The position numbers and the translations under genes are program-made. Below are positions 1 through 7,642 of a DNA stretch of 64,000 nucleotides, one piece after another. The stretch lies in the NCBI GenBank assembly GCA_022828135.1, contig JAJEJB010000006.1, positions 108,363 through 172,362 on the forward strand, written 5' to 3'. Source of the stretch: Acidimicrobiia bacterium (lineage in GTDB: Bacteria; Actinomycetota; Acidimicrobiia; Acidimicrobiales; Aldehydirespiratoraceae). Positions within the stretch are counted from its first letter, which is position 1; the number at the start of each line of letters is the position of its first letter. The notes below the pieces were generated by a model that was given only the letters and a program-made list of their open reading frames with translations, was not told the DNA's origin and ran no database searches.

Positions 1-776
1 GGCCCCACCAAGCCGATGGCGCCGCCCACCGCCAGCGAATTGAACACGTTGCTGCCCAGAAGGTTGCCGACCAGCAGCTCGGTCTCGCGCTGGCGGGCCG
101 CGGCCACCGCGGTGACCAGCTCGGGCGCCGATGTGCCCACCGCGACCATCGTGTACCCGACGAAGCCGCCCGACAGGTTGAGCGCCTCGGCCACCCGCTC
201 GGCGCCCTCGACCAGGATGTAGGCCGAGCCGGCAACCAGGGCGAGCGACACCACCGTGCGCAGGGTCTCAACGCCGAGAGCAGGAGGATGCTCGCCCACT
301 AGTTCGGAGAGGTCCTCCATGTCGGCATCACCGGTGCGCGACCCGGTCAGCACCAGCACGAACCAGGCCACCAGTGCAGCCACCAGCACCAGCCCCTCGA
401 GACGACTGATGTCGCCCTGTACGAGCAGGGCGAACAGGATGACCGCAGCGACCGACACGGCCGCGTCCCGGCGCACCACGCTTGAACTCACCGGGACAAC
501 GGCCACGAACGACGCCGCGCCCAGCACGAGGGAGATGTTGGCCACGTTGGAGCCGACGATGTTGCCGACACCTATGTCCAACCGGCCGTTGGCCGCGGCC
601 AGTGTCGATACCAGCATCTCCGGCGCGCTGGTGCCGAACCCCACCACGATGGCTCCCACCACGATCGGAGCCATCCTCAACACGACCGCCAGGCGAGCGG
701 CTCCCCTCACGAACTGGTCGGCCGCCAGCGACAGCACGACCAGCCCGACCACAGAAAGACCTAGGCCGAGCAGCAT
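1..776 (-). CDS. Na+/Ca2+ exchanger family (CaCA) membrane protein, C-terminus beyond window
   Basis: Cation/Ca2+ antiporter of the CaCA superfamily, acting in the cytoplasmic membrane. The minus-strand frame from ATG 776 stays open to the window edge (about 258 residues). Both hallmark alpha-repeats are visible: the first contains GFGTSAPEMLVS followed by GNIVGSNVANISL, the second GTSAPELVTAVAAA followed by GNLLGSNVFNSLAVGG. Hydrophobic segments lie between them, with a loop rich in acidic residues in the middle as in this family. The protein is truncated by the window start, so the last helices are not seen. The start lies 33 bp downstream of the ftsK stop codon on the same strand, so co-transcription is possible, though no functional link is implied. 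Family assignment is firm; ion specificity cannot be read from the sequence. Confidence 0.9.
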   Translation of the reverse strand, partial: MLLGLGLSVVGLVVLSLAADQFVRGAARLAVVLRMAPIVVGAIVVGFGTSAPEMLVSTLAAANGRLDIGVGNIVGSNVANISLVLGAASFVAVVPVSSSVVRRDAAVSVAAVILFALLVQGDISRLEGLVLVAALVAWFVLVLTGSRTGDADMEDLSELVGEHPPALGVETLRTVVSLALVAGSAYILVEGAERVAEALNLSGGFVGYTMVAVGTSAPELVTAVAAARQRETELLVGNLLGSNVFNSLAVGGAIGLVG

Positions 777-809
777 GAGATCTATCGTGGAGCCCGGCGC
801 CTGGTCATG

Positions 810-3308
810 TCAGCTGGTTTGCCTGCTCTCGAGTTCTTCGGGAGTGATGAGAACCTCGCGGGCCTTCGAGCCGGTGGACGGGCCGACAACGCCTCGCTGC
901 TCGAGCAGGTCCATGATCCGCCCCGCCCTGGCGAACCCCACTCGCAGCCGGCGCTGGAGCATGGATGTGGAACCGAGCTGCGTCTCGACCACCAGTGCCA
1001 TCGCGGTGTCCAGCAACTCATCGCCGTCGTCGGTGGTGGTGGGCGGAGGAGCATCCGTGATGCTCGACGGCATGATCGGCGCTCCGCCCATGTCTGGTGC
1101 CGGCTGGGGCGGGCCGCCCGAATCGACCTGATGCGGATCGTCCGTGGTGACGGACGGATCGTCCTCGGAGTCGGGGGCCTGGTCCACCCAGTGGGTCACC
1201 ACCGAGCGGACCTCGTCCTCGGTGACCCAGCATCCCTGGATCCGGTGGGGTGTCGACGAAGCCGGTCCGAGATAGAGCATGTCGCCCTGGCCGACGAGCC
1301 GCTCGGCGCCGGGCTGGTCGAGGATGACCCGCGAGTCGGTCAGGCTCGACACCGCGAACGCGAGCCGGGCCGGGATGTTGGCCTTGATCACGCCGGTGAT
1401 GATGTTCACCGACGGCCGCTGAGTGGCGATCACCAGGTGGATGCCCACCGCGCGGGCCATCTGGGCAATGCGGGCGATCGACTCCTCGACATCACGCGCG
1501 GCCACCATCATCAGATCGGCAAGCTCGTCCACCACCACCAGCACGAACGGCAGGCGCTGGTACCGCAGAGGCTCGCCGTCGTCGTCCCGGGCCCCGGGCG
1601 GGGGCTCGAGCGTGTCGGCCTCGACGGCCGCGTTGTAGCCGGCGACGTCGCGGAAGCTGGTCTCGTGGAGCAGGTCGTAGCGGCGCTCCATCTCGCTCAC
1701 GGCCCAGCTCAGCGCATTGGCCGCCTTGCGGGGATCGGTGACCGGTGCGGTCAGCAGGTGGGGGACGCGGTCGTACTGTCCCATCTCGACACGCTTGGGG
1801 TCGACGAGGATCATGCGCACGTCCTCGGGGGTGGAGCGCATCAGCACCGACGTGATCAAGGAGTTGAGGCACGACGACTTCCCGGCACCGGTGGCCCCCG
1901 CGATCAGCAGGTGGGGAGTGGTCGCCAGGTTCATCATGATGGCGTGCCCGTTGATGTCCCGGCCGATGGCCACCTCCAGGGGGTGATCGGCGCTGGCCGC
2001 CTCCCGTGAGCGGAGCACGTCGCCGAGGCGCACGATCTGGCGGTCCAGGTTGGGGACCTCCACACCGATGGCGCGGCGGCCGGGTATGGGCGACAGGATG
2101 CGCACATCGGGCGAGGCCATGGCCAGGGCGATGTCCTTGCGCAGGCTCTCGAGCTTCGACACCCGCACTCCCTCGTCCAGTTCCAGCACGAAGCGGGTGA
2201 CGGTCGGACCCACCACGGGCTCCAGCAGAAGGGTGGGCACATCGAAGCGAGCCAGCGTGGCCTGCAAGAGCTGGCCCCGCTCGGCCACCTCGGCCTTGTC
2301 GATCTCCCGCGACGGGGTCGCAGCCAGAAGGTCCATCTTCGGGAGCTTCCACTTGGACCCTTCGCCGCGGCGCTTGGACCCCGCGGCTGGGCCCCTGGTT
2401 CTGGACGACGAAGCGGCGCTGGGGCCGGGAGATGAGATCTCCTGGAACGGAGCCGGACCGGGAAGATCGGTAGAGGGCTCCGATTCCGCCTCCGCCTCGC
2501 TCGAAGGCTCATCAGCGCCGGGCGATCCGGCATAGGGCTGCCCGTAGGGGTGAGAGTCCGGAGGTGCGGGACCGGCCGGGCCCTCCTTGATATCGCTGAA
2601 CAGGTTCACGACCGCGGTTCGCAGCAGCCGCCACAGCGGGCTCAGCGCACCGGCCAGAGCAGCCAGCGCCGATCTCACTGTGAGCCCGGTGACGACGATG
2701 ACGCCGACCAGTCCCACGAACACAAGCAGCAGCACCGAGCCCCATGCAGCCGTCCAGGCATGCAGGAAGCCACCGATGCCGACTCCCAGAGCACCGCCTG
2801 CGGCCCCCAGCTCGTCCACCCCGTCGCCCAGGCCGGGACGGCCCCTGGACAGATGCAGCAGACCGGTGGAGGACACCAGCAGCAGTACGCCGCCCAGCAC
2901 CATCCTGACCGCCGAGTCGGACCGCTCGACATGGGTGCGGCCGTCAGCCGGGTCGCTCCCGGCGGGGTCGCCACCGTCGCCTGCACGGTGTGCCGCGCCG
3001 CCGCCGCGACGCCCACCCCAGAGTGCCGCGGCCCCCATCGCGGCCAGCCCCACGGGGAGGGCCATGCGCACCAGGCCGAAGCAGGCGGCGAGGGCGCTGT
3101 CCACGCCCTCGCCGAGCCGTCCGGCCGCCGAGAACCAGACGCTCCCGGCCACCAGCAGACCGGCCACGACCGCGGCCAGACCCCAGATGTCTCGGCGATG
3201 GCGGCTCACCACCGAACCAACCGCAGCCGAGCCCCGGCGAGAGGCTCGCCTGCCCGCTGATGGCCTCTTCGGCCCGCGAGAACTGGAGTCGGCTCCCTTG
3301 GTCGCCAT
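810..3308 (-). CDS. ftsK: DNA translocase FtsK/SpoIIIE
   Basis: Hexameric ATP-driven double-stranded DNA pump that clears chromosome termini at the division septum. The 832-residue protein has a basic N-terminus, then four hydrophobic segments (about residues 41-61, 72-99, 132-152 and 165-205), a linker rich in Pro, Ser and Glu, and the motor. The Walker A motif GATGAGKSS lies near residue 470 and a Walker B region VLVVVDELADLMM follows. The C-terminal ~65 residues form the winged-helix gamma domain that reads KOPS-type sequences, with the characteristic QRRLRVGFARAGRIMDLLE. Length is typical for actinobacterial FtsK. ATG 3308 is chosen because it precedes the basic N-terminal tail. Downstream of rnj, separated by a repeat-bearing gap, as is common in Actinomycetota. 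Confidence 0.97.
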   Translation of the reverse strand: MATKGADSSSRGPKRPSAGRRASRRGSAAVGSVVSRHRRDIWGLAAVVAGLLVAGSVWFSAAGRLGEGVDSALAACFGLVRMALPVGLAAMGAAALWGGRRGGGAAHRAGDGGDPAGSDPADGRTHVERSDSAVRMVLGGVLLLVSSTGLLHLSRGRPGLGDGVDELGAAGGALGVGIGGFLHAWTAAWGSVLLLVFVGLVGVIVVTGLTVRSALAALAGALSPLWRLLRTAVVNLFSDIKEGPAGPAPPDSHPYGQPYAGSPGADEPSSEAEAESEPSTDLPGPAPFQEISSPGPSAASSSRTRGPAAGSKRRGEGSKWKLPKMDLLAATPSREIDKAEVAERGQLLQATLARFDVPTLLLEPVVGPTVTRFVLELDEGVRVSKLESLRKDIALAMASPDVRILSPIPGRRAIGVEVPNLDRQIVRLGDVLRSREAASADHPLEVAIGRDINGHAIMMNLATTPHLLIAGATGAGKSSCLNSLITSVLMRSTPEDVRMILVDPKRVEMGQYDRVPHLLTAPVTDPRKAANALSWAVSEMERRYDLLHETSFRDVAGYNAAVEADTLEPPPGARDDDGEPLRYQRLPFVLVVVDELADLMMVAARDVEESIARIAQMARAVGIHLVIATQRPSVNIITGVIKANIPARLAFAVSSLTDSRVILDQPGAERLVGQGDMLYLGPASSTPHRIQGCWVTEDEVRSVVTHWVDQAPDSEDDPSVTTDDPHQVDSGGPPQPAPDMGGAPIMPSSITDAPPPTTTDDGDELLDTAMALVVETQLGSTSMLQRRLRVGFARAGRIMDLLEQRGVVGPSTGSKAREVLITPEELESRQTS

Positions 3309-3369
3309 GAATGGTGACGCTACCAGTGACGCCCGACCGCCCCGTGAACCGTTCTGAGCACGTGCGCTG

Positions 3370-3495
3370 GTAGGTGCAAACCTGTCACGGCGGCGCCGGG
3401 TGTCTCCCGCTCTTGTTCGCTGCGCTCACGGGCCGCTCGGGCCACAGCCTCGCCCGTATGCAGCGGATTCGCTCGCCTGCTCGCTCGGCCTCTGG
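3370..3495 (-). repeat. Dispersed intergenic repeat, copy A (long form)
   Basis: Copy of a repeat found five times in this window. Copies A and D match over about 125 bp. The shared core, read on the plus strand, is CCCGCTCTTGTTCGCTGCG followed by CTCACGGGCCGCTCGGGCC, then CGCCCGTATG, and it ends in CTCGGCCTCT. It contains the inverted pair ACGGGC/GCCCGT. This copy ends 5 bp from the rnj stop codon and fills most of the 192 bp between rnj and ftsK. No transposase or target-site duplication was recognised. Confidence 0.85.
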
Positions 3496-3500
3496 CGCTC

Positions 3501-5156
3501 TCAGGAGGTGATCACCGGGACGATCACGGGGCGGCGGCGGGTGCGCTCCCGAGAGATGCGCCGGGCGGTTCGCAGCACCAGATCCGCCAGCGCTTCCCGG
3601 TCGCGGTCGCCGGCGGCCAAAGCGGCCCTTACCTCCGTCTCGACGCCGTCGGCCACCGCGGCCTCGTGGCCCACGAGGGCCGGATGCTCCACCCATCCCC
3701 GCGACACGATCTCGGGACTGGAGGCCAGCGAGCCCAGCTCCAGGTCGACGCTCACCACCACGGCCACGAAGCCGTCGCCGCCGAGTTTGCGGCGCTCACC
3801 GAGAACGGTCGAGCCCAAGTCCCCGACCGTCCCGTCGACGTAGATGTGGTCGCCGCCCACCGATCCGGCCTGGAGCAGGCCCTCGTCGGTCAACTCGATC
3901 CGGTCGCCGTCGCAGCACAGCACCACCCGCTCGGAGGGCATGCCCATCTCGCGGGCGAGACGGGCGTGCGCGACCAGATGCTCGTACTCGCCGTGAACGG
4001 GCACGAACCACTCCGGCGATGCCACTGAGTGCAGGACCCTGAGTTCCTGCTGCTTGCCGTGACCGGAGGTGTGCACGTCGAGGTTGCCGGTGTGGAGCAC
4101 GAGCGCGCCCCGGCGGGCCAGCCCGTTGCGCACCGCGCCTACCGCGGCCTCGTTGCCGGGGATCGGGTGCGAGCTGAAGATCACTGTGTCTTCGGCGCCG
4201 ATCTCGATCCACTTGCTGGTGCCCTCGGCCATCTGGGTGAGAGCGGCCCGGGGCTCGCCCTGCGACCCGGTGCACACAATCAGCACCTCTGCAGGCTCGA
4301 GCCCCTCGAGGTCGGTGATGTCGCGCACGGCATGATCGGGAACCCTCAGCAGGTTCAGCTCGCGGGCCAGCCCGACATTGCGCTGCATGGACAGACCCAG
4401 CGTCGCCACCGTGCGACCCGCGGCGATGGCTGCGTCCATCACCTGCTGGATCCGGTGGATGTGGCTGGCGAATGCCCCGACGACCACCCGGCGACCCTCC
4501 TGGTGGGCGATCACATCGTGCAGGACGTCGCCAACGTCTCTCTCCGAGCGCGACGATCCCGGCGCGTCGGCGTTGGTCGAGTCGGCCAGCAGCAGCCTGA
4601 CCCCCGGATCGTCAGCCAGCGCCCCGATGCGGGAGAGCGCGGTTCGGCGGCCGTCCACCGGCGTGAGGTCGAGCTTGAAGTCGCTGGAGTGCAGGATCAC
4701 TCCCTGCGGTGTGGAGAAGGCCGTGATGAGCCCTCCCGGCACCGAATGGGTGACGGGCATCGCCTCGCATTGGAACGGCCCGGCGCGGAAGGAGTCCCCG
4801 TCGCGGACCTCGCGCAGCTCAGCCCGGTCGAGCAGGCCCGCCTCGGCGAGCTTGTGCCTCACCAGGCCCAGCGTGAACGCCGACCCGTAGACCGGGAACG
4901 ACATGTGCTCGAGCAGGTGCGGGAGCGCTCCGATGTGATCCTCGTGGGCGTGGGTGGCCACGCACGCCTCGACTCCCCCGCTGTCCAGCAGCCATTCGAA
5001 GTCGGGGAGTACGGAGTCGACGCCGGGCAGGTCGTCCCCCGCGAACATGCGGCCGCAGTCGAGCAGCACCCGGCGGCCCGCGGTCTCGAGGACTGCGCAG
5101 TTCCGTCCGATCTCACCCAGGCCGCCCAGGAAGGTGACGGCGACGGGTGCAGCCAC
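3501..5156 (-). CDS. rnj: Ribonuclease J
   Basis: Metallo-beta-lactamase/beta-CASP ribonuclease with 5'-exo- and endonuclease activity in mRNA decay and rRNA maturation. The 551-residue protein shows the zinc motif HAHEDH at residues 69-74 (H69, H71, D73, H74), an early GGLGEIGRN segment typical of RNase J, the later SGHGKQQEL and PVHGEYEHL motifs of the beta-CASP/metal site, and a C-terminal domain rich in Arg. Length is normal for the family. The start is GTG 5156, giving an N-terminus that runs directly into the first beta-strand. It lies 15 bp downstream of dapA, matching the actinobacterial dapA-rnj order, and is probably co-transcribed with it. Confidence 0.97.
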   Translation of the reverse strand: MAAPVAVTFLGGLGEIGRNCAVLETAGRRVLLDCGRMFAGDDLPGVDSVLPDFEWLLDSGGVEACVATHAHEDHIGALPHLLEHMSFPVYGSAFTLGLVRHKLAEAGLLDRAELREVRDGDSFRAGPFQCEAMPVTHSVPGGLITAFSTPQGVILHSSDFKLDLTPVDGRRTALSRIGALADDPGVRLLLADSTNADAPGSSRSERDVGDVLHDVIAHQEGRRVVVGAFASHIHRIQQVMDAAIAAGRTVATLGLSMQRNVGLARELNLLRVPDHAVRDITDLEGLEPAEVLIVCTGSQGEPRAALTQMAEGTSKWIEIGAEDTVIFSSHPIPGNEAAVGAVRNGLARRGALVLHTGNLDVHTSGHGKQQELRVLHSVASPEWFVPVHGEYEHLVAHARLAREMGMPSERVVLCCDGDRIELTDEGLLQAGSVGGDHIYVDGTVGDLGSTVLGERRKLGGDGFVAVVVSVDLELGSLASSPEIVSRGWVEHPALVGHEAAVADGVETEVRAALAAGDRDREALADLVLRTARRISRERTRRRPVIVPVITS

Positions 5157-5171
5157 TGTCCGTGTCGGCGG

Positions 5172-6128
5172 TCAGCCCGTGCCGACCGGAGCGGGCTCGG
5201 CGAGCACTTCAGCGGCCGCGTCCACCTGCTGCTCGGGTTCCGGCTCGGAGCCGCGCAGTGCGGCGAGGACCTCCCTGGCCTGGTCCTCCAGTCCGGGGGG
5301 CTCCGGTCCCATGGGCAGGCGGCATGGCCCTGCCGGCAGTCCCAGCACCCGCATCATGCACTTGGTGGGCACAGGATTGGGAGCCGCGTCGCCGGTCTCG
5401 AAGTCGTAGGAATCGAGCAGCCGCCGGTTGATGGCGGTCGCCTCGGCGACTCGACCGCTCTCGAACGCGTCGAACATGGCCGCCATCTCCATCCCCGCCC
5501 AGTGGGTGGCCACACCGATGACGCCCACCGCGCCGACCGACATCAGCGGCAAGGTGAGCGCGTCGTCGCCCGAGTACACCTCGAAGCCGTCCGGTGCCAT
5601 CTCCAGCAGTCGGGCTGTCTCTGCTGGAGAACCGGCCGCGTCCTTCAGCCCGACGATGTTGGGTACCTCGTGAGCCAGACGGGCCATGGTCTCGGTGGCA
5701 ACCTTGCGGCCGGTGCGCCCGGGTATGTCGTAAATCATGGTCGGCAGGTCCGTCGCCGCCGCGCAGTGCCGGAAGTGCGTGTCCAGCCCCGCCTGCGACG
5801 GCCGGTTGTAGTAGCCGGCCACGTGCAGGATGCCGTCCGCCCCGGCGCTTGTGCAGCGCTCGGTGAGGTCGATGGCGGCGCGGGTGTCGTTGCTCCCGGC
5901 TCCCGCCACCACGGGAACGTCGACTGCGGCCACGACCGCGGCCACCAGCTCGGCCTGCTCCTGATGGGTGAGAGTCGGACTCTCCCCGGTAGTCCCGGCC
6001 ACCAGCAGACCCTCGTTGCCGTTGGCGACGAGCCACCGGGCAAGGCGAGCCGCACCATCTAGGTCGAGCGCCCCGTCCTCAGTGAAGGGCGTGACCATCG
6101 CCGTCAGTACGCGTCCGAACCGGCCCAT
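5172..6128 (-). CDS. dapA: 4-hydroxy-tetrahydrodipicolinate synthase
   Basis: Condenses pyruvate with aspartate semialdehyde, the first committed step of lysine and meso-diaminopimelate synthesis for peptidoglycan. The 318-residue TIM-barrel protein has the active-site Tyr133 in YDIPGRTG, the Schiff-base Lys162 in VGLKDAAG, and the substrate motif GTTGESPTL near residues 46-54. About 25 residues at the C-terminus, rich in Glu and Pro, extend beyond the usual ~295. It sits 3 bp after surf1 and 15 bp before rnj in a minus-strand operon that also includes dapB and pnp. The confident motif set makes an NAL-family alternative (for example a sialate or dihydroxy-acid lyase) unlikely, and dapB nearby supports the call. 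Confidence 0.95.
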   Translation of the reverse strand: MGRFGRVLTAMVTPFTEDGALDLDGAARLARWLVANGNEGLLVAGTTGESPTLTHQEQAELVAAVVAAVDVPVVAGAGSNDTRAAIDLTERCTSAGADGILHVAGYYNRPSQAGLDTHFRHCAAATDLPTMIYDIPGRTGRKVATETMARLAHEVPNIVGLKDAAGSPAETARLLEMAPDGFEVYSGDDALTLPLMSVGAVGVIGVATHWAGMEMAAMFDAFESGRVAEATAINRRLLDSYDFETGDAAPNPVPTKCMMRVLGLPAGPCRLPMGPEPPGLEDQAREVLAALRGSEPEPEQQVDAAAEVLAEPAPVGTG

Positions 6129-6131
6129 CGC

Positions 6132-6884
6132 CTACAACTGTAGTTCGGTACCGGGGGCTTCTTCGCGCCCAGCGACGACACGGCGCAGGATGAGGCCGTA
6201 CACCACGATCGCGCCGGCCGAGAAGAAGAACCACTGGAACGCGTACGACAGGTGGGGTCCCTCGCCCAGATCGGGATCGGGCACCGGCTCCGGCAGGCCT
6301 TCGAGCTGGGGCGGCGACTGGGCCCGCAGCCTGATCCACACCCCTTCCACGTCGATGCCCGAGACCTCGGCGAACCGATCCAGGTCCATACGGGAGATCT
6401 CTGGCACGTCCTCCGGGGCAGTCTCCGCGACCCTGCCGCCCCCGACACTGTCGAAGGCGAGCCCGGCCACGACCACCTCTCCGGCCGGCGGGGCCGTGCT
6501 GCGTTCGTCGAGTCCGGTCACGCTCCGCCGGGGGATCCAGCCCCTGACCACCGCCACGGCCCTGCCGTCGTCGAGCTCCAGGGGCGTCGCCAGCCAGAAG
6601 CCCGGCTGCCCGCCGCTGCTCCGGTTGCCGATGCGCACTTCCGCGTCCGCTAGGTAGGTACCGGTTGCCGCCACCGAGGTGTACGCGGGTGGGAGCCCGC
6701 GCCGGTCGAGGTGGGCTGCGATGTCGAACGGGTCATGAGACATGGCCGCCGCGATCTCGGCGTTGTCGGTGCGGCGCTCATCGAGTCGGCGGAGCTGCCA
6801 GAACCCCAGGTTGACCATCAGCACGACCATCGCCAGCGCGAAGACGTGCGAGGCGATCCACCCCGGGGAACTCAGCCGGCGCAC
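6132..6884 (-). CDS. SURF1 family protein (cytochrome oxidase assembly)
   Basis: Membrane protein of the SURF1/Shy1 family, which assists heme a insertion or assembly of cytochrome c oxidase. The 250-residue protein has an N-terminal membrane segment around residues 12-30, ending in the SURF1 signature NLGFWQLRRLDER. A second membrane helix lies near residues 215-235, after FQWFFFSAGAIVVYGL. The extracytoplasmic part between them contains VRGWIPRR, a typical SURF1 piece. The start is GTG 6884. It is inserted between dapB (17 bp upstream) and dapA (3 bp downstream), so a respiratory assembly factor is probably co-expressed with lysine/DAP synthesis genes. Confidence 0.9.
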   Translation of the reverse strand: MRRLSSPGWIASHVFALAMVVLMVNLGFWQLRRLDERRTDNAEIAAAMSHDPFDIAAHLDRRGLPPAYTSVAATGTYLADAEVRIGNRSSGGQPGFWLATPLELDDGRAVAVVRGWIPRRSVTGLDERSTAPPAGEVVVAGLAFDSVGGGRVAETAPEDVPEISRMDLDRFAEVSGIDVEGVWIRLRAQSPPQLEGLPEPVPDPDLGEGPHLSYAFQWFFFSAGAIVVYGLILRRVVAGREEAPGTELQL

Positions 6885-6901
6885 CCTGCCCGCTCGGCCT
6901 C

Positions 6902-7633
6902 TTAGATGCCCAGAACCTCGCCGAGGCCGACGGTCAAGCCCGGCCCGAGCGTCACCACGCGCTTGGCCGCCAGGAGCATGCCCGGCATGAACGCCGACCG
7001 GTCGATGGTGTCGTGGCGGATCGTAAGGGTCTCGCCGGGCCCGCCGAGCAGCACCTCCTGGTGCGCGACCAGTCCCATGAGGCGTACCGAGTGGACCGGG
7101 ATCCCGGCCGGGCCGCGCCCGCCGCGCACTCCGGGCAGGGTCTCGCTGGCCGTGGGGTCCGGCGCCCAGTCGTCGGATGCCTCCGCCATGGCCTCGACCG
7201 TCACCATGGCCGTGCCCGAGGGTGCGTCCACCTTGCGGTCGTGGTGCAGTTCGATCACCTCGGCGGTGTCGAAGTACGGGGCGGCCAGAGCTGCGAACCG
7301 GGTCATGAGCACTGCGCCCACCGCGAAGTTCGGCGCCACGACGCAGTGGCTTCGCACGAAGCCGGCCCGCAAGGCCTCCAGGTCGTCGGCACCCAGGCCG
7401 GAGGTTCCGATCACGGCGTTGATCCCGGCCGCGGCCAGCACGCCCATGTTGGCCCGGACCGCCTCCGCGACGGTGAAGTCCACCACCACGTCGACGCCCG
7501 CCTCGACGAACTCCTCGACCGAGCCGGCGGAGCCGATCGCGGCGAGCAGCTCGGTGTCGGGGTCGGCGTCGATGGCCCTGCAGGCCTCGGCGCCCATGCG
7601 TCCGGTGGCGCCGCAGACACCGAGCTTGATCAT
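6902..7633 (-). CDS. dapB: 4-hydroxy-tetrahydrodipicolinate reductase
   Basis: NAD(P)H-dependent reductase, second step of the DAP branch of lysine synthesis. The 243-residue protein begins with the Rossmann motif GVCGATGRMG (residues 5-14) and carries the catalytic/substrate motif HHDRKVDAPSG at residues 130-140, with His130/His131 and Lys134 in the expected places. Length is normal for actinobacterial DapB. ATG 7633 starts the first strand directly. It follows pnp by 9 bp and precedes surf1 by 17 bp, consistent with one polycistronic unit rpsO-pnp-dapB-surf1-dapA-rnj. Confidence 0.96.
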   Translation of the reverse strand: MIKLGVCGATGRMGAEACRAIDADPDTELLAAIGSAGSVEEFVEAGVDVVVDFTVAEAVRANMGVLAAAGINAVIGTSGLGADDLEALRAGFVRSHCVVAPNFAVGAVLMTRFAALAAPYFDTAEVIELHHDRKVDAPSGTAMVTVEAMAEASDDWAPDPTASETLPGVRGGRGPAGIPVHSVRLMGLVAHQEVLLGGPGETLTIRHDTIDRSAFMPGMLLAAKRVVTLGPGLTVGLGEVLGI

Positions 7634-7642
7634 GGGTTCGGT

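Noticed and set aside
4029..6062. 677-codon plus-strand open frame opposite rnj and dapA
   Set aside because: It is antisense to two well-supported genes; its sequence has the Arg/His/Gly-rich composition expected of a shadow frame in high-GC DNA and no recognisable domain.
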